From NCBI RefSeq assembly GCF_030682845.1, contig NZ_JAUXNK010000097.1, positions 1 to 35,428 of the forward strand: a stretch of 35,428 bases of DNA. Reading direction: 5' to 3'. Below are positions 1 to 8,460 of this stretch, one piece after another. Position 1 is the stretch's first letter; each line of letters opens with the position of its first letter. The notes beneath the pieces were generated by a model. The model saw nothing but the letters and a program-made list of their open reading frames with translations. It did not search any database and was not told where the DNA came from. Source of the stretch: Methanolobus sp. Lineage in GTDB: Archaea > Halobacteriota > Methanosarcinia > Methanosarcinales > Methanosarcinaceae. A program made the position numbers and the translations under genes.

Positions 1-85
1 CTCTCTTTCTCCCGACAAGAGGTTGTGGTGGTAAATGTGATTTAATGAACTTCCACTGTTCATCAGAGAGTTCTCTGAATTCCAT
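1..85 (-). CDS. IS5-family transposase, N-terminal fragment cut by window edge
   Basis: Reading the minus strand from an ATG at 85 gives 28 residues that run off the left edge. They begin MEFRELSDEQWKFIKSHLPP and continue into a QPLVGRKR segment, the typical N-terminal helix-turn-helix opening of IS5-group transposases (the DUF4096-type start, E-L-x-D-x-Q-W followed by L-P-P and a G-R-K/R). A GGGG stretch about six bases upstream could act as ribosome binding site; a second in-frame ATG lies at 91. The catalytic DDE domain would lie outside the window, so intactness cannot be judged. The upstream end of the element should lie between about 92 and 200, but I could not identify a terminal inverted repeat. 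Confidence 0.75.
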   Translation of the reverse strand, partial: MEFRELSDEQWKFIKSHLPPQPLVGRKR

Positions 86-91
86 TAACAT

Positions 92-412
92 CCCCACAAT
101 ACCATTATGGGAAATAGTATTTATAATTTTGACATGGGCTCTCTATGAATACTACTGACCAGTGGAATCGCATATAAATCCATGTATCGGATAATAATCT
201 GCTCAAGACACGGATTTACACAGATGAACACGGATTTTGAAAGATATGAGATGCATTAAGTTAAAGTCGGGATTTTATGAGCCAATTTCAGATCTTCAAG
301 GGATATTTAGAAGTTATAATCGAAAATATAAAATAGGCTACCCATATAGTATCCGAACAAAACATGGAAAAGTATTGAAATCACATAATCGGTTTTACCA
401 GGTTGATCAAAA
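92..412. other. Intergenic region between IS5 transposase and hisS
   Basis: About 320 bases without a convincing gene. It should contain the left end of the insertion sequence. A direct repeat of acacggattt occurs at 208-217 and 228-237 (20-base period, separated by acagatga). An AT-rich box around 321-335 (aaaatataaaatagg) is the best candidate TATA element for hisS, giving a leader of roughly 60 bases. Short open frames on either strand here lack coding character. Confidence 0.5.
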
Positions 413-1687
413 ATGACAATTAGCAGACCACGAGGTACCAGGGACTTCCTCCCGGAGGATACCAGGTGCAGAAGGAATGTAGAGAACATCTTACGCAAGG
501 TGGTCAGAAACTGGGGATTTCAGGAAATAATCACGCCCACCTTCGAGTCACTTGAGCTCTTTACATTGAAATCAGGAGAAGGCATAGTCGGGGAACTGTA
601 CAATTTCACCGACAAGGGAGAGAGAGAGATGACCCTGCGCCCGGAACTCACCGCACCTGTCATGAGGATGTACGTTAACGAGATGCAGGCCCGCCAGAAG
701 CCCCTCAAGTTGTTCTATTTTGAGAACTGCTTCAGGTATGAGCGCCCGCAGAAGGGACGCTTCAGGGAATTCTGGCAGTTTGGGGTAGAGCTTATTGGAA
801 GTGATAAGGCAGACGCTGATGCGGAGGTCATTGCTCTGGCCAGTGAGATGCTTAAGTCAGTGGGCATCCGGGGAGACCTGCATGTGAACCATCTGGGAGT
901 CATCAGACACCTGCTCAGCGTCCTTGAGACAGAGCAGCAAAGCCGGATAATGAGGCTTGTGGACAAAAAAGAGCAACAGGGACTTGAAGACTACCTTGTG
1001 GAGATCAGTGCGCCTGCAGACCTGCGCATGAAGCTCGTCGAGCTTATCACCCTTACAGGCAGCGATGCAATCCAAAGGGCGCGGATGCTTGTTGGCGACA
1101 TACCGGAGCTTGCAGTTTACCAGGAACTTCTTACACTGCTGGATACCTACGGGGTCGAGTACACGATAGATTTTGGCATCGCTAGGGGACTGGATTACTA
1201 TACAGGTACGGTTTTTGAGATATACGCAGAGGGACTCGGTGCCCAGAAGCAGGTATGTGGAGGCGGATCCTACCAGCTCATCAAGCTCTTCGGGGGTGGA
1301 GACGTTCCCTCCACAGGCTTTGGACTGGGCTTTGACAGGATAATGGAAGTATGCACAATCGAGCCGGAGGAAGCAAAACCAGTAGTTATCATCGCGATGG
1401 AAACTACAAGACTTGATGCTGTAAAGATCGCCGTGCAGCTTCGCCCTTACATGCCGGTCCATGTAGACCTGATGAAGCGCAACTTCAAAGCCCAGCTATC
1501 CTATGCGAATTACCTCGAGGCAGGATACGCCATAATCATAGGTGAAAAGGAGGCCAGCGCAGGTAAGGTCATGCTAAAGGACATGCACAGCGGAGAACAG
1601 GAACTTCTCACGGTTGTGGAGGTCATCCGCAGGCTCGGTGACCAGGGTTCTAAAAATGGCTCTGCGGTACAAGAACATATTGAGTGA
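413..1687 (+). CDS. hisS: Histidine--tRNA ligase (HisRS)
   Basis: Class II synthetase that charges tRNA-His in the cytoplasm. The 424-residue length is normal. The N-terminus has the typical [12 protein letters not shown] opening; class II motif 2 with the R-Y-E and F-R-E-F-W-Q core lies at about 107-122; the histidine-binding HisA motif RGLDYYTG is at 258-265; a GGGSY motif follows at 273-277. The C-terminal anticodon-binding domain occupies about 330-415. The ATG at 413 is preceded by an aggttgatca stretch and fits the family start. The 3' end overlaps the following pilin-like gene by 32 bases, so the two are probably co-transcribed. Confidence 0.97.
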   Translation: MTISRPRGTRDFLPEDTRCRRNVENILRKVVRNWGFQEIITPTFESLELFTLKSGEGIVGELYNFTDKGEREMTLRPELTAPVMRMYVNEMQARQKPLKLFYFENCFRYERPQKGRFREFWQFGVELIGSDKADADAEVIALASEMLKSVGIRGDLHVNHLGVIRHLLSVLETEQQSRIMRLVDKKEQQGLEDYLVEISAPADLRMKLVELITLTGSDAIQRARMLVGDIPELAVYQELLTLLDTYGVEYTIDFGIARGLDYYTGTVFEIYAEGLGAQKQVCGGGSYQLIKLFGGGDVPSTGFGLGFDRIMEVCTIEPEEAKPVVIIAMETTRLDAVKIAVQLRPYMPVHVDLMKRNFKAQLSYANYLEAGYAIIIGEKEASAGKVMLKDMHSGEQELLTVVEVIRRLGDQGSKNGSAVQEHIE

Positions 1688-2141
1688 TGAAAGGGCCGCA
1701 GATGCCCTGCCCATGAGGTTCACAGTCGCATCAATTGTGCTCTTGATAGTAGTATTGCTCTGCGCTTCAGCCATATCCACTATGCTGGAGAATGAGCGTA
1801 TCCGGGATGCAGGAGCAGTTCTTTCCCGGATAGACTCGAATGCAAAAATGATGTCGTCCCAGGGAGAGGGGAGCAGAGTCACAATTGATATCAATATCCC
1901 GGCGAAGGTCACACTTGTCCTGGGAGGTTTACCTGGTCATGAAAATAAGTGGCCTGAGGATGCACGCAACCATTACATCAGGGCAGGCAGCAGACAGATA
2001 ACAGGAGAATCCACTGCATCTTATTCAAACGGCGGGCTTAACGGAACCATGGTACTTGGTCCCGGGCAGCACAGGATAACACTGGAAAGTGTTAAAAGGA
2101 CTTCTGACAATAGAATTTTCGTGAAAGTGTATGAAAGTTAA
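1656..2141 (+). CDS. Pilin-like single-pass membrane protein (first of four)
   Basis: A 161-residue protein of unknown function. A charged N-terminus ([13 protein letters not shown]) is followed by one long hydrophobic helix ([17 protein letters not shown]), then an extracytoplasmic part with a predicted beta-rich region and repeated glycine and asparagine residues. This layout matches archaeal type IV pilin-like or pseudopilin proteins processed in front of the hydrophobic helix, but I cannot name the cleavage site with confidence. The ATG at 1656 lies inside the end of hisS; an in-frame ATG nearer the helix is the alternative start. It overlaps the next gene by 11 bases. The four genes through 4485 share the same architecture and overlap or abut, so they probably act together on the cell surface. 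Confidence 0.75.
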   Translation: MALRYKNILSDERAADALPMRFTVASIVLLIVVLLCASAISTMLENERIRDAGAVLSRIDSNAKMMSSQGEGSRVTIDINIPAKVTLVLGGLPGHENKWPEDARNHYIRAGSRQITGESTASYSNGGLNGTMVLGPGQHRITLESVKRTSDNRIFVKVYES

Positions 2142-2781
2142 GCCATGCTCGCAAAAAAGTACTCCCCAAAAATATCGTTTTCACTTTATTGCAGACGATA
2201 GGGGCTGGATAGATCTGCTTCTTTCAAAGGTCGCCCTTATTTTTGCGAGTATCATTATACTGGCTGCTCTCTATCATCTGGCCGCAGATGCCGGGCGCAT
2301 GAATCAGGACAGGCAGCTTGATGCGATTGCACAGGATTTCCGCTCTGCTATTGACAGTGCAGGGAAAAGCAGCTATGAGGCTGGTGGAAAGGTCTACTTT
2401 TTTGATGCATACAAAAAACATGGCAGTTTCAGTTCCGGGCTCAACGCCTCCGTATCCGGAGAGTACGTGAGCGTGTCCTTTCAGGAGAAAGGAAGAAGAT
2501 ATAGTTCAGTAAAGCCTCTCACGTACAAAACCCTGCCACTTTCGGAAGATGAGGTCCGCGGGGAGCTCACTGGTGCTTTTTCAGCAAACGGCAATATCAG
2601 CCAGCCAATACCGGCATCCTATGGGTACACAGCCGTTACCGGGTTTCTTGCGGCTCTCGGAACAAAAGAAGAAAATTTAAATACAAGTATAGAAGTTCAC
2701 ATTGAAAAGACCTTGATATACATCCATAATTTAAACGGGACTGAGGTTAAAGAACTTGAGTACATACTTGTTCATCAGTGA
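2131..2781 (+). CDS. Pilin-like single-pass membrane protein (second of four)
   Basis: A 216-residue protein. Residues 1-25 are polar and basic and end in DDRGWIDLL; one hydrophobic segment (KVALIFASIIILAALYHLA) follows at about 33-51, then an extracytoplasmic domain with repeated serine, glycine and lysine residues. No catalytic motif is visible. The ATG lies 11 bases inside the previous gene, which indicates translational coupling. The acidic-glycine motif just before the hydrophobic helix resembles class III signal peptides of archaeal pilins. The function is inferred only from architecture and gene order; I do not recognise the exact family. Confidence 0.75.
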   Translation: MKVKPCSQKSTPQKYRFHFIADDRGWIDLLLSKVALIFASIIILAALYHLAADAGRMNQDRQLDAIAQDFRSAIDSAGKSSYEAGGKVYFFDAYKKHGSFSSGLNASVSGEYVSVSFQEKGRRYSSVKPLTYKTLPLSEDEVRGELTGAFSANGNISQPIPASYGYTAVTGFLAALGTKEENLNTSIEVHIEKTLIYIHNLNGTEVKELEYILVHQ

Positions 2782-2794
2782 TGAAAAAGCATTC

Positions 2795-3262
2795 ATGGAA
2801 CCGCACAACGACATCATATCAACTGCGATGGTCGTGATAGGTTTTGTAATCTTCGCCGCAATACTCTTAAAAACATACCTTACATACAATGATAATTCCC
2901 TAGCCCTAGAGAACTATCGTCAAGCGGCCCTGATAGCAAATGATGTTGCCGGTTATCCTGCCATCCAGGGAAGCCGTCAGGACCTGATATCAGCCCATGC
3001 TCTGGATTCCATTGCCATGCCTGCTGCAGACAGGGAGATGCATAGTGACTTCTTTCACAGGTTCTCATCAAATGCCGACTTCTTTGTGGATGTGCGCACA
3101 GATGACGGAAGCCATACCTGGATAATAGACAGGTATGAAACATCCTCCCCTGAAGGAGACATTATTGCCGCCTCTGTACCCGTTGTGATCGAACTTGGTA
3201 ACAATGCCCGCTGCGTTCCCGGAACGGTGACTGTCAGGTTAAGAAAGAACAAATGGACCTAG
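2795..3262 (+). CDS. Pilin-like single-pass membrane protein (third of four)
   Basis: A 155-residue protein starting at ATG 2795, 13 bases after the previous stop. A TTG at 2756 would add 13 residues but lies inside the previous gene and gives a poorer N-terminus. Residues 1-6 are polar, and the hydrophobic helix (IISTAMVVIGFVIFAAILL) begins almost at once, as in minor pilins. The following segment (ALENYRQAALIANDVAG) looks like the extended pilin helix. The C-terminal part is a beta-rich domain. It overlaps the next gene by 10 bases. Confidence 0.75.
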   Translation: MEPHNDIISTAMVVIGFVIFAAILLKTYLTYNDNSLALENYRQAALIANDVAGYPAIQGSRQDLISAHALDSIAMPAADREMHSDFFHRFSSNADFFVDVRTDDGSHTWIIDRYETSSPEGDIIAASVPVVIELGNNARCVPGTVTVRLRKNKWT

Positions 3263-4485
3263 GAATGAATCGAGGGAGAGCAGAACCGATGGTAAGGAAA
3301 ACAAAGAAAACGCTTGCTGATAGTGAAGATGCATTCACTTCAAACATGGACTCACTTTTGTTCCTTACGCTTGTATCCGTATCTGCGATAATACTCATGC
3401 CAGCTATCATGGCCGAATATCAGTACCTGTCTGCAGGCTATGTGTCCCAGCAGGATACTGACACACTGCTTCTAAGCTCTATGCTTAACAGCAGGAGCGG
3501 GGAAGTGGTATATATTTATAAACCCGGAGAACTTGCCGGCCTCAACCTTTCCCTTCCCCCCGGATCCATGCTGAGGGACGCCGAAGAGACCCTGTACTGG
3601 AGGCAGCAGAAACACCGCACATTTGCAGACCTTGTTGCCGAGGACCTTATCCTTGGACTGGCTGTCAGTAAAAATGGTAACAAGGTGTTTCTCAATCCCA
3701 TGGCAAAGATGCACCGCACAATGACGGAAGAGGCTATAAGGAATTACCTTGATGCACGTGTCGGTGGAAGATATCATTACAGGTTTGAAGTTCATTGGTA
3801 TCCCGTAAGCGGTTATAATACAGGCAGTGATATCGAGATAGGAGGACCTGCACCCATAGATGCCTCCAGGCAGAAGAGCAGGGTATCATTACCTTTGGGT
3901 TGCTCACCTTCCCATGAAGAATTCCTTGGGTCTATGAATGCCACCACCTTTTGGAATGCAGTTAATTCATCTGACCCTTCGGCACGCTTGCATGAAGGAT
4001 ATAACATGAGCATTGAAACCGCATCCTGGTCCGCGGCAGAGACTATCACTTCAGTGATCTTTCCTGCGGATTACCTGCTCTCGCTAAGCTCAACGCAGAG
4101 CAGCCTAAAAAGCGAGCAACTGTCACTTATATCAAGCCCGATGGCCTCCAATATGCCAAACCCTGAGTATCTGGTAGCCCTCCACAGTATCAACAACACA
4201 GTTAATGGAATATTCGGCCTGAACATTACCATTCCCCTGGAAAATCAGATGATTGGGATGAATGTAGTGGATGATATCGAGAACAGCCTGATACAGTCTA
4301 ACAGCGCTATGATCTCAACATACCTTAAATCGGAAATGCAACCGGAAATCGAAAGAACTATATCAGATATATTGAATTCCACTGATCAGGATGCCATGCT
4401 TGAACTGCATGAGAGGCAGATGCGAGCCATTTACAGCAGAGTAGATAATGGAGGCGCAGATATGATACTATACCTGTGGCAATAG
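3253..4485 (+). CDS. Large pilin-like membrane-anchored surface protein (fourth of four)
   Basis: A 410-residue protein and the largest of the set. A basic N-terminus of about 30 residues precedes a hydrophobic helix (SLLFLTLVSVSAIILMPAIM) at about 35-54. The remaining 350 residues look extracytoplasmic, with several N-x-S/T sequons that could be N-glycosylated (for example NIT, NNT, NST). No enzyme motif was seen. The ATG at 3253 overlaps the previous gene; in-frame ATGs at 3265 and 3289 are alternatives. It probably closes the hisS-led transcription unit, because a promoter region for the next gene follows. Confidence 0.75.
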   Translation: MDLGMNRGRAEPMVRKTKKTLADSEDAFTSNMDSLLFLTLVSVSAIILMPAIMAEYQYLSAGYVSQQDTDTLLLSSMLNSRSGEVVYIYKPGELAGLNLSLPPGSMLRDAEETLYWRQQKHRTFADLVAEDLILGLAVSKNGNKVFLNPMAKMHRTMTEEAIRNYLDARVGGRYHYRFEVHWYPVSGYNTGSDIEIGGPAPIDASRQKSRVSLPLGCSPSHEEFLGSMNATTFWNAVNSSDPSARLHEGYNMSIETASWSAAETITSVIFPADYLLSLSSTQSSLKSEQLSLISSPMASNMPNPEYLVALHSINNTVNGIFGLNITIPLENQMIGMNVVDDIENSLIQSNSAMISTYLKSEMQPEIERTISDILNSTDQDAMLELHERQMRAIYSRVDNGGADMILYLWQ

Positions 4486-4575
4486 GTAGGGTATAATCGG
4501 TTGGGCATGTTCCATAAGATCAGGTACCTGACATTAAAAGATAAAAGTGGAGTTCATTTGAGGTACCAATCACAA

Positions 4576-4746
4576 CATATATATTTGATAATGCTTTTTT
4601 ATGAGCACTTCGCCCATTACATCTGACATCCGCACAATCAGGCTCTCCTGTTCGTTCAACATGTCTGAGGACTGCGGTAACCATAAGAACAAATCATATC
4701 TTAATAAGGATTCAATCAGGAATTATAATTATCAGGAGGAATTTGC
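4576..4746 (+). promoter_or_regulatory. Promoter and leader region of the uS15 gene
   Basis: A TATA-like box (catatatatttg, 4576-4587) is followed by a T6 run that may also end the pilin transcript. A second AT-rich box (tcttaataagg, about 4697-4707) lies closer to the gene, so the leader is either about 135 or about 20 bases. A strong Shine-Dalgarno (aggagg, 4734-4739) sits eight bases before the ATG. A short open frame starting at 4601 overlaps the uS15 start and is considered spurious. Confidence 0.5.
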
Positions 4747-5205
4747 ATGGCAAAAATGCACACCCGGAAAAGAGGACAGTCCGGATCCACAAGACCACTT
4801 CGCACTGAACCACCAGTATGGTCCACTATGAGTGAGGAAGAGATCACAAAGGTCATAATGGACATGTGGAAACAGGGAGTTAGTACAAGTGTGATTGGAA
4901 TGACACTGAGGGACAAATACGGAGTTCCCGATGTCAAGGTCGTCACCAAGAAGAAGCTTGGCCAGATCATAAAAGAGAAAGGAGAGCAGTCTGCTGTTCC
5001 TGAAGACCTGTACAACCTAATAGTTAAGGCAATAGGAATCAGGAAGCACATTGTAGGCAACCACAAGGATGTTCACAACAAACGCTCCCTTCATAACACA
5101 GAGGCCAAGATCAGAAGGCTGGTCAAGTACTACCAGTCCACAAAGATTCTCTCTGCAGACTGGAAATACAAACCAGAAACCGCAGAAATGCTGATCACAA
5201 GATAA
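4747..5205 (+). CDS. rps15: 30S ribosomal protein uS15 (S15), archaeal type
   Basis: Small-subunit ribosomal protein binding 16S rRNA at the central domain. It has 152 residues, the long archaeal/eukaryotic form with an N-terminal extension ([17 protein letters not shown]) before the S15 four-helix core. The core carries the conserved stretch [20 protein letters not shown], and the C-terminus ends in a YYxxTKxL-type segment. In many archaea this gene stands next to recJ-like, pcc1 and eS1 genes. Here a hairpin terminator and a UDP-GlcNAc operon come between it and the recJ-pcc1 pair. Confidence 0.97.
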   Translation: MAKMHTRKRGQSGSTRPLRTEPPVWSTMSEEEITKVIMDMWKQGVSTSVIGMTLRDKYGVPDVKVVTKKKLGQIIKEKGEQSAVPEDLYNLIVKAIGIRKHIVGNHKDVHNKRSLHNTEAKIRRLVKYYQSTKILSADWKYKPETAEMLITR

Positions 5206-5226
5206 ACAGGAATATATTTACTTCAA

Positions 5227-5262
5227 AGTCCGGCCAGCAGGCCGGACTCAGGTTTTTCTTTT
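5227..5262 (+). terminator. Hairpin terminator after uS15
   Basis: A perfect 9-bp stem (agtccggcc at 5227-5235, ggccggact at 5240-5248) with an AGCA loop is followed by caggtttttctttttt. This resembles a bacterial intrinsic terminator and is unusually strong for an archaeon. It separates uS15 from the sugar-nucleotide operon. Confidence 0.8.
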
Positions 5263-5341
5263 TTACATTGTTTTTACTGTGAGAGACTTCACCTTTTAAG
5301 AATGACTATAGTTCCTATTGACAGGCCTGCCTGCCAAGGCA

Positions 5342-5350
5342 AGTTATAAA
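5342..5350 (+). promoter_or_regulatory. TATA box of the UDP-GlcNAc operon
   Basis: agttataaa is centred about 30 bases before the ATG at 5376, so the transcript would be leaderless or nearly so; no Shine-Dalgarno is present. A GC-rich element just upstream (aggcctgcctgccaaggc, 5323-5340) contains a short CTGC tandem and could be a regulator site. Confidence 0.55.
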
Positions 5351-5375
5351 TTGTTTTAAAGAGCAATAGTACTCC

Positions 5376-6593
5376 ATGAAAGCTGTTGTTCTCGCGGCCG
5401 GGGAGGGTAGAAGATGCCGTCCGCTTACACTTACACGATCAAAGGTCATGTTGCCGGTGGCAAACAAGCCAATCCTGGAACATGTAATAAACGCACTCGC
5501 CAAAAACGATGTTCAGGACGTCATACTCATTGTTGGGTATGAAAAAGAACGCGTGATGGACTATTTTGGAGATGGGGGCGAGTTCGGAGTGAAGATCCGC
5601 TACATCGAACAAAAGGCACAGATAGGGACCGCACATGCCATACTCAAGGCCCGGGATAGTATAGACCCTGAAGATGAGGCCTTTCTGGTTGTCAACGGAG
5701 ACAATATCATTGAACCCGATACCATCCGCGACCTTTTGAAAAGCTCTGGAGGCGATGCGACCGTCCTGGCATGCAAGAAAGAGAATGCCACAGGATACGG
5801 GGTTATAGTAGTTGACGGGCAACGCATCAAAAAAATAGTTGAGAAACCCCCGCACATGGTGAGCCACCTTATCAACACAGGGATATACCTCTTCAGGCCG
5901 CAGATATTTGAAATAATAGAAAGGACACCGCTTACACACACCGGCGAGTATGCTATCACGGACACTCTTCAGATAATGATCGATGAGGGAATGCGGGTGA
6001 TGATGGCGAACACATTCTCCGACTGGCTCGATGCGCCTTATTCCTGGGACCTCTTAAAGGCTAATCCGATAGTTCTTGGGGAGTTCGAGCAGGATCTGCA
6101 GAAAGGCACAATTGAAGAAGGGGCGGTGGTTAAAGGGAGCGTTTCCATAGGTAGCAATACAACCATCCGTTCAGGATGCTACATCGTAGGACCCGTGGTG
6201 ATAGGAGATAACTGCGATATCGGTCCCAATGCCGTCATATTACCGTCAACAAGTATCGGGAACAATATTTCTATTGCCTCGTTCACACAGATACAGAACA
6301 GCATAATAATGAGCGATGTCCGTATAGGGACACATTCATTGATTTCCAACTCCGTGATTGGAAGCAATATCACGATAGGTTCGCATTTCGTCACTGAGGA
6401 AAAAGAAAAGCTCATGATAGAGATAGAAGGCAGCCTCCACTTTTCGGACAAACTGGGAACGATCATAGGCGATGACACTGAAATTGGCAGTAATGTACTT
6501 GTAAGAGCAGGGATTATGATATATCCAAATTGCCGGATAAACTCGGGCAAGATACTAACAGAAGCACTGGCTCAAAACTCACTTGTCATATAA
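5376..6593 (+). CDS. GlmU-like sugar-1-phosphate nucleotidylyltransferase, acetyltransferase motifs lost
   Basis: A 405-residue protein with two domains. The N-terminal nucleotidyltransferase (about 1-235) has the signature LAAGEGRRCRPLT at 6-18, the metal-binding NGD around 107-109 and a conserved VEKP at about 155-158. The C-terminal left-handed beta helix (about 245-400) shows hexapeptide repeats such as [10 protein letters not shown]. It is a paralogue of the protein at 9759. Aligned with that protein, the positions equivalent to the four acetyltransferase residues of Sulfolobus ST0452 are changed: His to Thr319, Tyr to Leu322, Asn to Glu342 and Lys to Ile348. It may therefore only transfer a nucleotide, perhaps for another sugar. 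It is first in the operon, 14 bases before glmS. Confidence 0.9.
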   Translation: MKAVVLAAGEGRRCRPLTLTRSKVMLPVANKPILEHVINALAKNDVQDVILIVGYEKERVMDYFGDGGEFGVKIRYIEQKAQIGTAHAILKARDSIDPEDEAFLVVNGDNIIEPDTIRDLLKSSGGDATVLACKKENATGYGVIVVDGQRIKKIVEKPPHMVSHLINTGIYLFRPQIFEIIERTPLTHTGEYAITDTLQIMIDEGMRVMMANTFSDWLDAPYSWDLLKANPIVLGEFEQDLQKGTIEEGAVVKGSVSIGSNTTIRSGCYIVGPVVIGDNCDIGPNAVILPSTSIGNNISIASFTQIQNSIIMSDVRIGTHSLISNSVIGSNITIGSHFVTEEKEKLMIEIEGSLHFSDKLGTIIGDDTEIGSNVLVRAGIMIYPNCRINSGKILTEALAQNSLVI

Positions 6594-6607
6594 AGGGATG
6601 GGGTAAA

Positions 6608-8440
6608 ATGTGTGGTATAATAGGGTACGTTGGCAAAGAACCAGCCGCACCGATCTTACTGGAGTCGCTGAAAAGACTCGAATACAGAGGATACGATTCT
6701 GCAGGGATCACAGTCCTTAACAGCACGATCGAGACATACAAGACAGTAGGAAGGATAGCAGACCTGGAAGTGGTCCTGCCTGCAGAAATAATTGCCAACG
6801 TGGGAATAGGCCATACCAGGTGGGCAACCCATGGAAAGCCAGAAACACGGAATGCGCATCCGCATCTTTCATCCGGTGTTTCGGTAGTACATAACGGGAT
6901 CATTGAGAATTACCTGGAGCTAAAAGAAAGACTCATAGGGCTTGGATATGAGTTCGAGTCGGATACGGACACCGAGGTCATCGTCCATCTGCTCCATTAC
7001 AATATGAACAACGGCGGCAATAGTATAGATCTGCTTACAGCGATGCGCAAAACTATCAGAGAACTCGAGGGTTCCTATGCCATAGCATCCCTATGCTGTA
7101 ACGAGCCTGATAGTGTAGTTTTTGCCCGCAAGGACAGCCCGCTAGTGATAGGGATTGGCGAAACCGGGAACTATGCAGCTTCAGATGTAACTGCGTTCCT
7201 GAAACATACAAAGAATGTCATCTATATCAGCGACCATGAGGTAGGCTGCATACACCCTGACGCTATAAGAATATACGATCTTGATGGCAACCTGCTGGAA
7301 AAACCTACAGAGGTCATTGAGTGGGATCTTGAGGCTGCCGAGAAATCGGGTTATGAGCACTTCATGCTTAAAGAGATACATGAACAACCCACATCCATCC
7401 AGAGCACCTTTGCAGGAAAACTGATGGAGCTTGAAGGCACTGTCAAAATGGATGAGCTTTATCTTAATCATGAGCAGATCAAACACCTGCGTAGGGCCAC
7501 GATAGTTGCCTGCGGGACATCATGGAATGCCGGGATACTCGGAAAATACCTTTTTGAAAAACTTGCAGGTATTCATACAGATATCGAAACAGCCTCAGAA
7601 TTCAGGTACGGAAATCCTGTGCTGTGCGGAGAGGAACTTACCATTGCCATCACGCAGTCCGGGGAGACCGCAGACACACTTGCTGCCGCGAGGAGTTCCA
7701 AATCCTACGGATGCAGAACAGTAGCCATCACCAATGTTGTGGGAAGCACTATCACAAGAGAGTCCGACAGTGTTATATATACGCGTGCAGGGCCGGAAAT
7801 AGGGGTTGCTGCCACAAAGACCTTCACAGCGCAACTGATCACGCTCTACATGCTTGCCATCCACATGGGAAGAATAAGAGGAGTCATCACAGCAGACGAG
7901 GCAAAGAACCTCATAGTGAACCTCAAACGCCTTCCGGGCCAGATACAGAGGATACTTAGCAGGAAAGAGAAGATAAAGGAGTGTGCCGAGCAGTTCGCTG
8001 ACAAGAGGGATTATTTCTTTATCGGACGCTACCTCAACTACCCCGTAGCCCTGGAAGGAGCTCTTAAGCTCAAGGAGATCTCCTATATACACGCTGAAGG
8101 ATATGCCGCAGGAGAACTGAAGCACGGGCCGCTTGCACTCATCACAGAGGAGACTCCGGTAGTTGCCATTGCCACCAAGGGGCACACATATGACAAGATA
8201 CTCAGCAACATCAAGGAAGTCAAAGCCCGCAATGCTGTTGTGATAGCTGTCGCTAATGAGGACGATAAGGAAATTGAAAAGTATGCAGATGTAGTGCTAA
8301 GGATTCCCGCCTCTCACGAAATGACCTCTCCTGTGCTCTCTTCCGTTGTACTCCAGCTGCTCGCATATTATACCGCACTTGCAAAGGACTGCTCCATCGA
8401 TAAGCCGAGGAATCTTGCAAAGAGCGTCACTGTTGAATGA
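6608..8440 (+). CDS. glmS: Glutamine--fructose-6-phosphate aminotransferase (isomerizing)
   Basis: Converts fructose-6-phosphate and glutamine to glucosamine-6-phosphate, the first committed step to UDP-GlcNAc. The 610-residue protein must start at ATG 6608 because the catalytic Cys2 (MCGIIGYVG) has to become N-terminal; an upstream in-frame ATG at 6530 is inside the previous gene and would bury this residue. The glutaminase domain has RWATHG, NAHPH and HNGIIENY. Two SIS isomerase domains follow, with a SGETADT phosphate-binding motif and an AGELKHGPLALI motif, and the canonical C-terminal tail LAKSVTVE. It lies between glmU-like and glmM genes in one operon. Confidence 0.97.
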   Translation: MCGIIGYVGKEPAAPILLESLKRLEYRGYDSAGITVLNSTIETYKTVGRIADLEVVLPAEIIANVGIGHTRWATHGKPETRNAHPHLSSGVSVVHNGIIENYLELKERLIGLGYEFESDTDTEVIVHLLHYNMNNGGNSIDLLTAMRKTIRELEGSYAIASLCCNEPDSVVFARKDSPLVIGIGETGNYAASDVTAFLKHTKNVIYISDHEVGCIHPDAIRIYDLDGNLLEKPTEVIEWDLEAAEKSGYEHFMLKEIHEQPTSIQSTFAGKLMELEGTVKMDELYLNHEQIKHLRRATIVACGTSWNAGILGKYLFEKLAGIHTDIETASEFRYGNPVLCGEELTIAITQSGETADTLAAARSSKSYGCRTVAITNVVGSTITRESDSVIYTRAGPEIGVAATKTFTAQLITLYMLAIHMGRIRGVITADEAKNLIVNLKRLPGQIQRILSRKEKIKECAEQFADKRDYFFIGRYLNYPVALEGALKLKEISYIHAEGYAAGELKHGPLALITEETPVVAIATKGHTYDKILSNIKEVKARNAVVIAVANEDDKEIEKYADVVLRIPASHEMTSPVLSSVVLQLLAYYTALAKDCSIDKPRNLAKSVTVE

Positions 8441-8460
8441 TGTAATTACGGAGGCATTTA

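Noticed and set aside
857-1462. 201-codon open frame on the minus strand inside hisS
   Set aside because: It is antisense to a clear HisRS gene, has no family features and follows the codon structure of hisS.
4601-4831. 76-codon frame starting before uS15
   Set aside because: It overlaps the uS15 start in another frame and its second half is a shadow of that gene.
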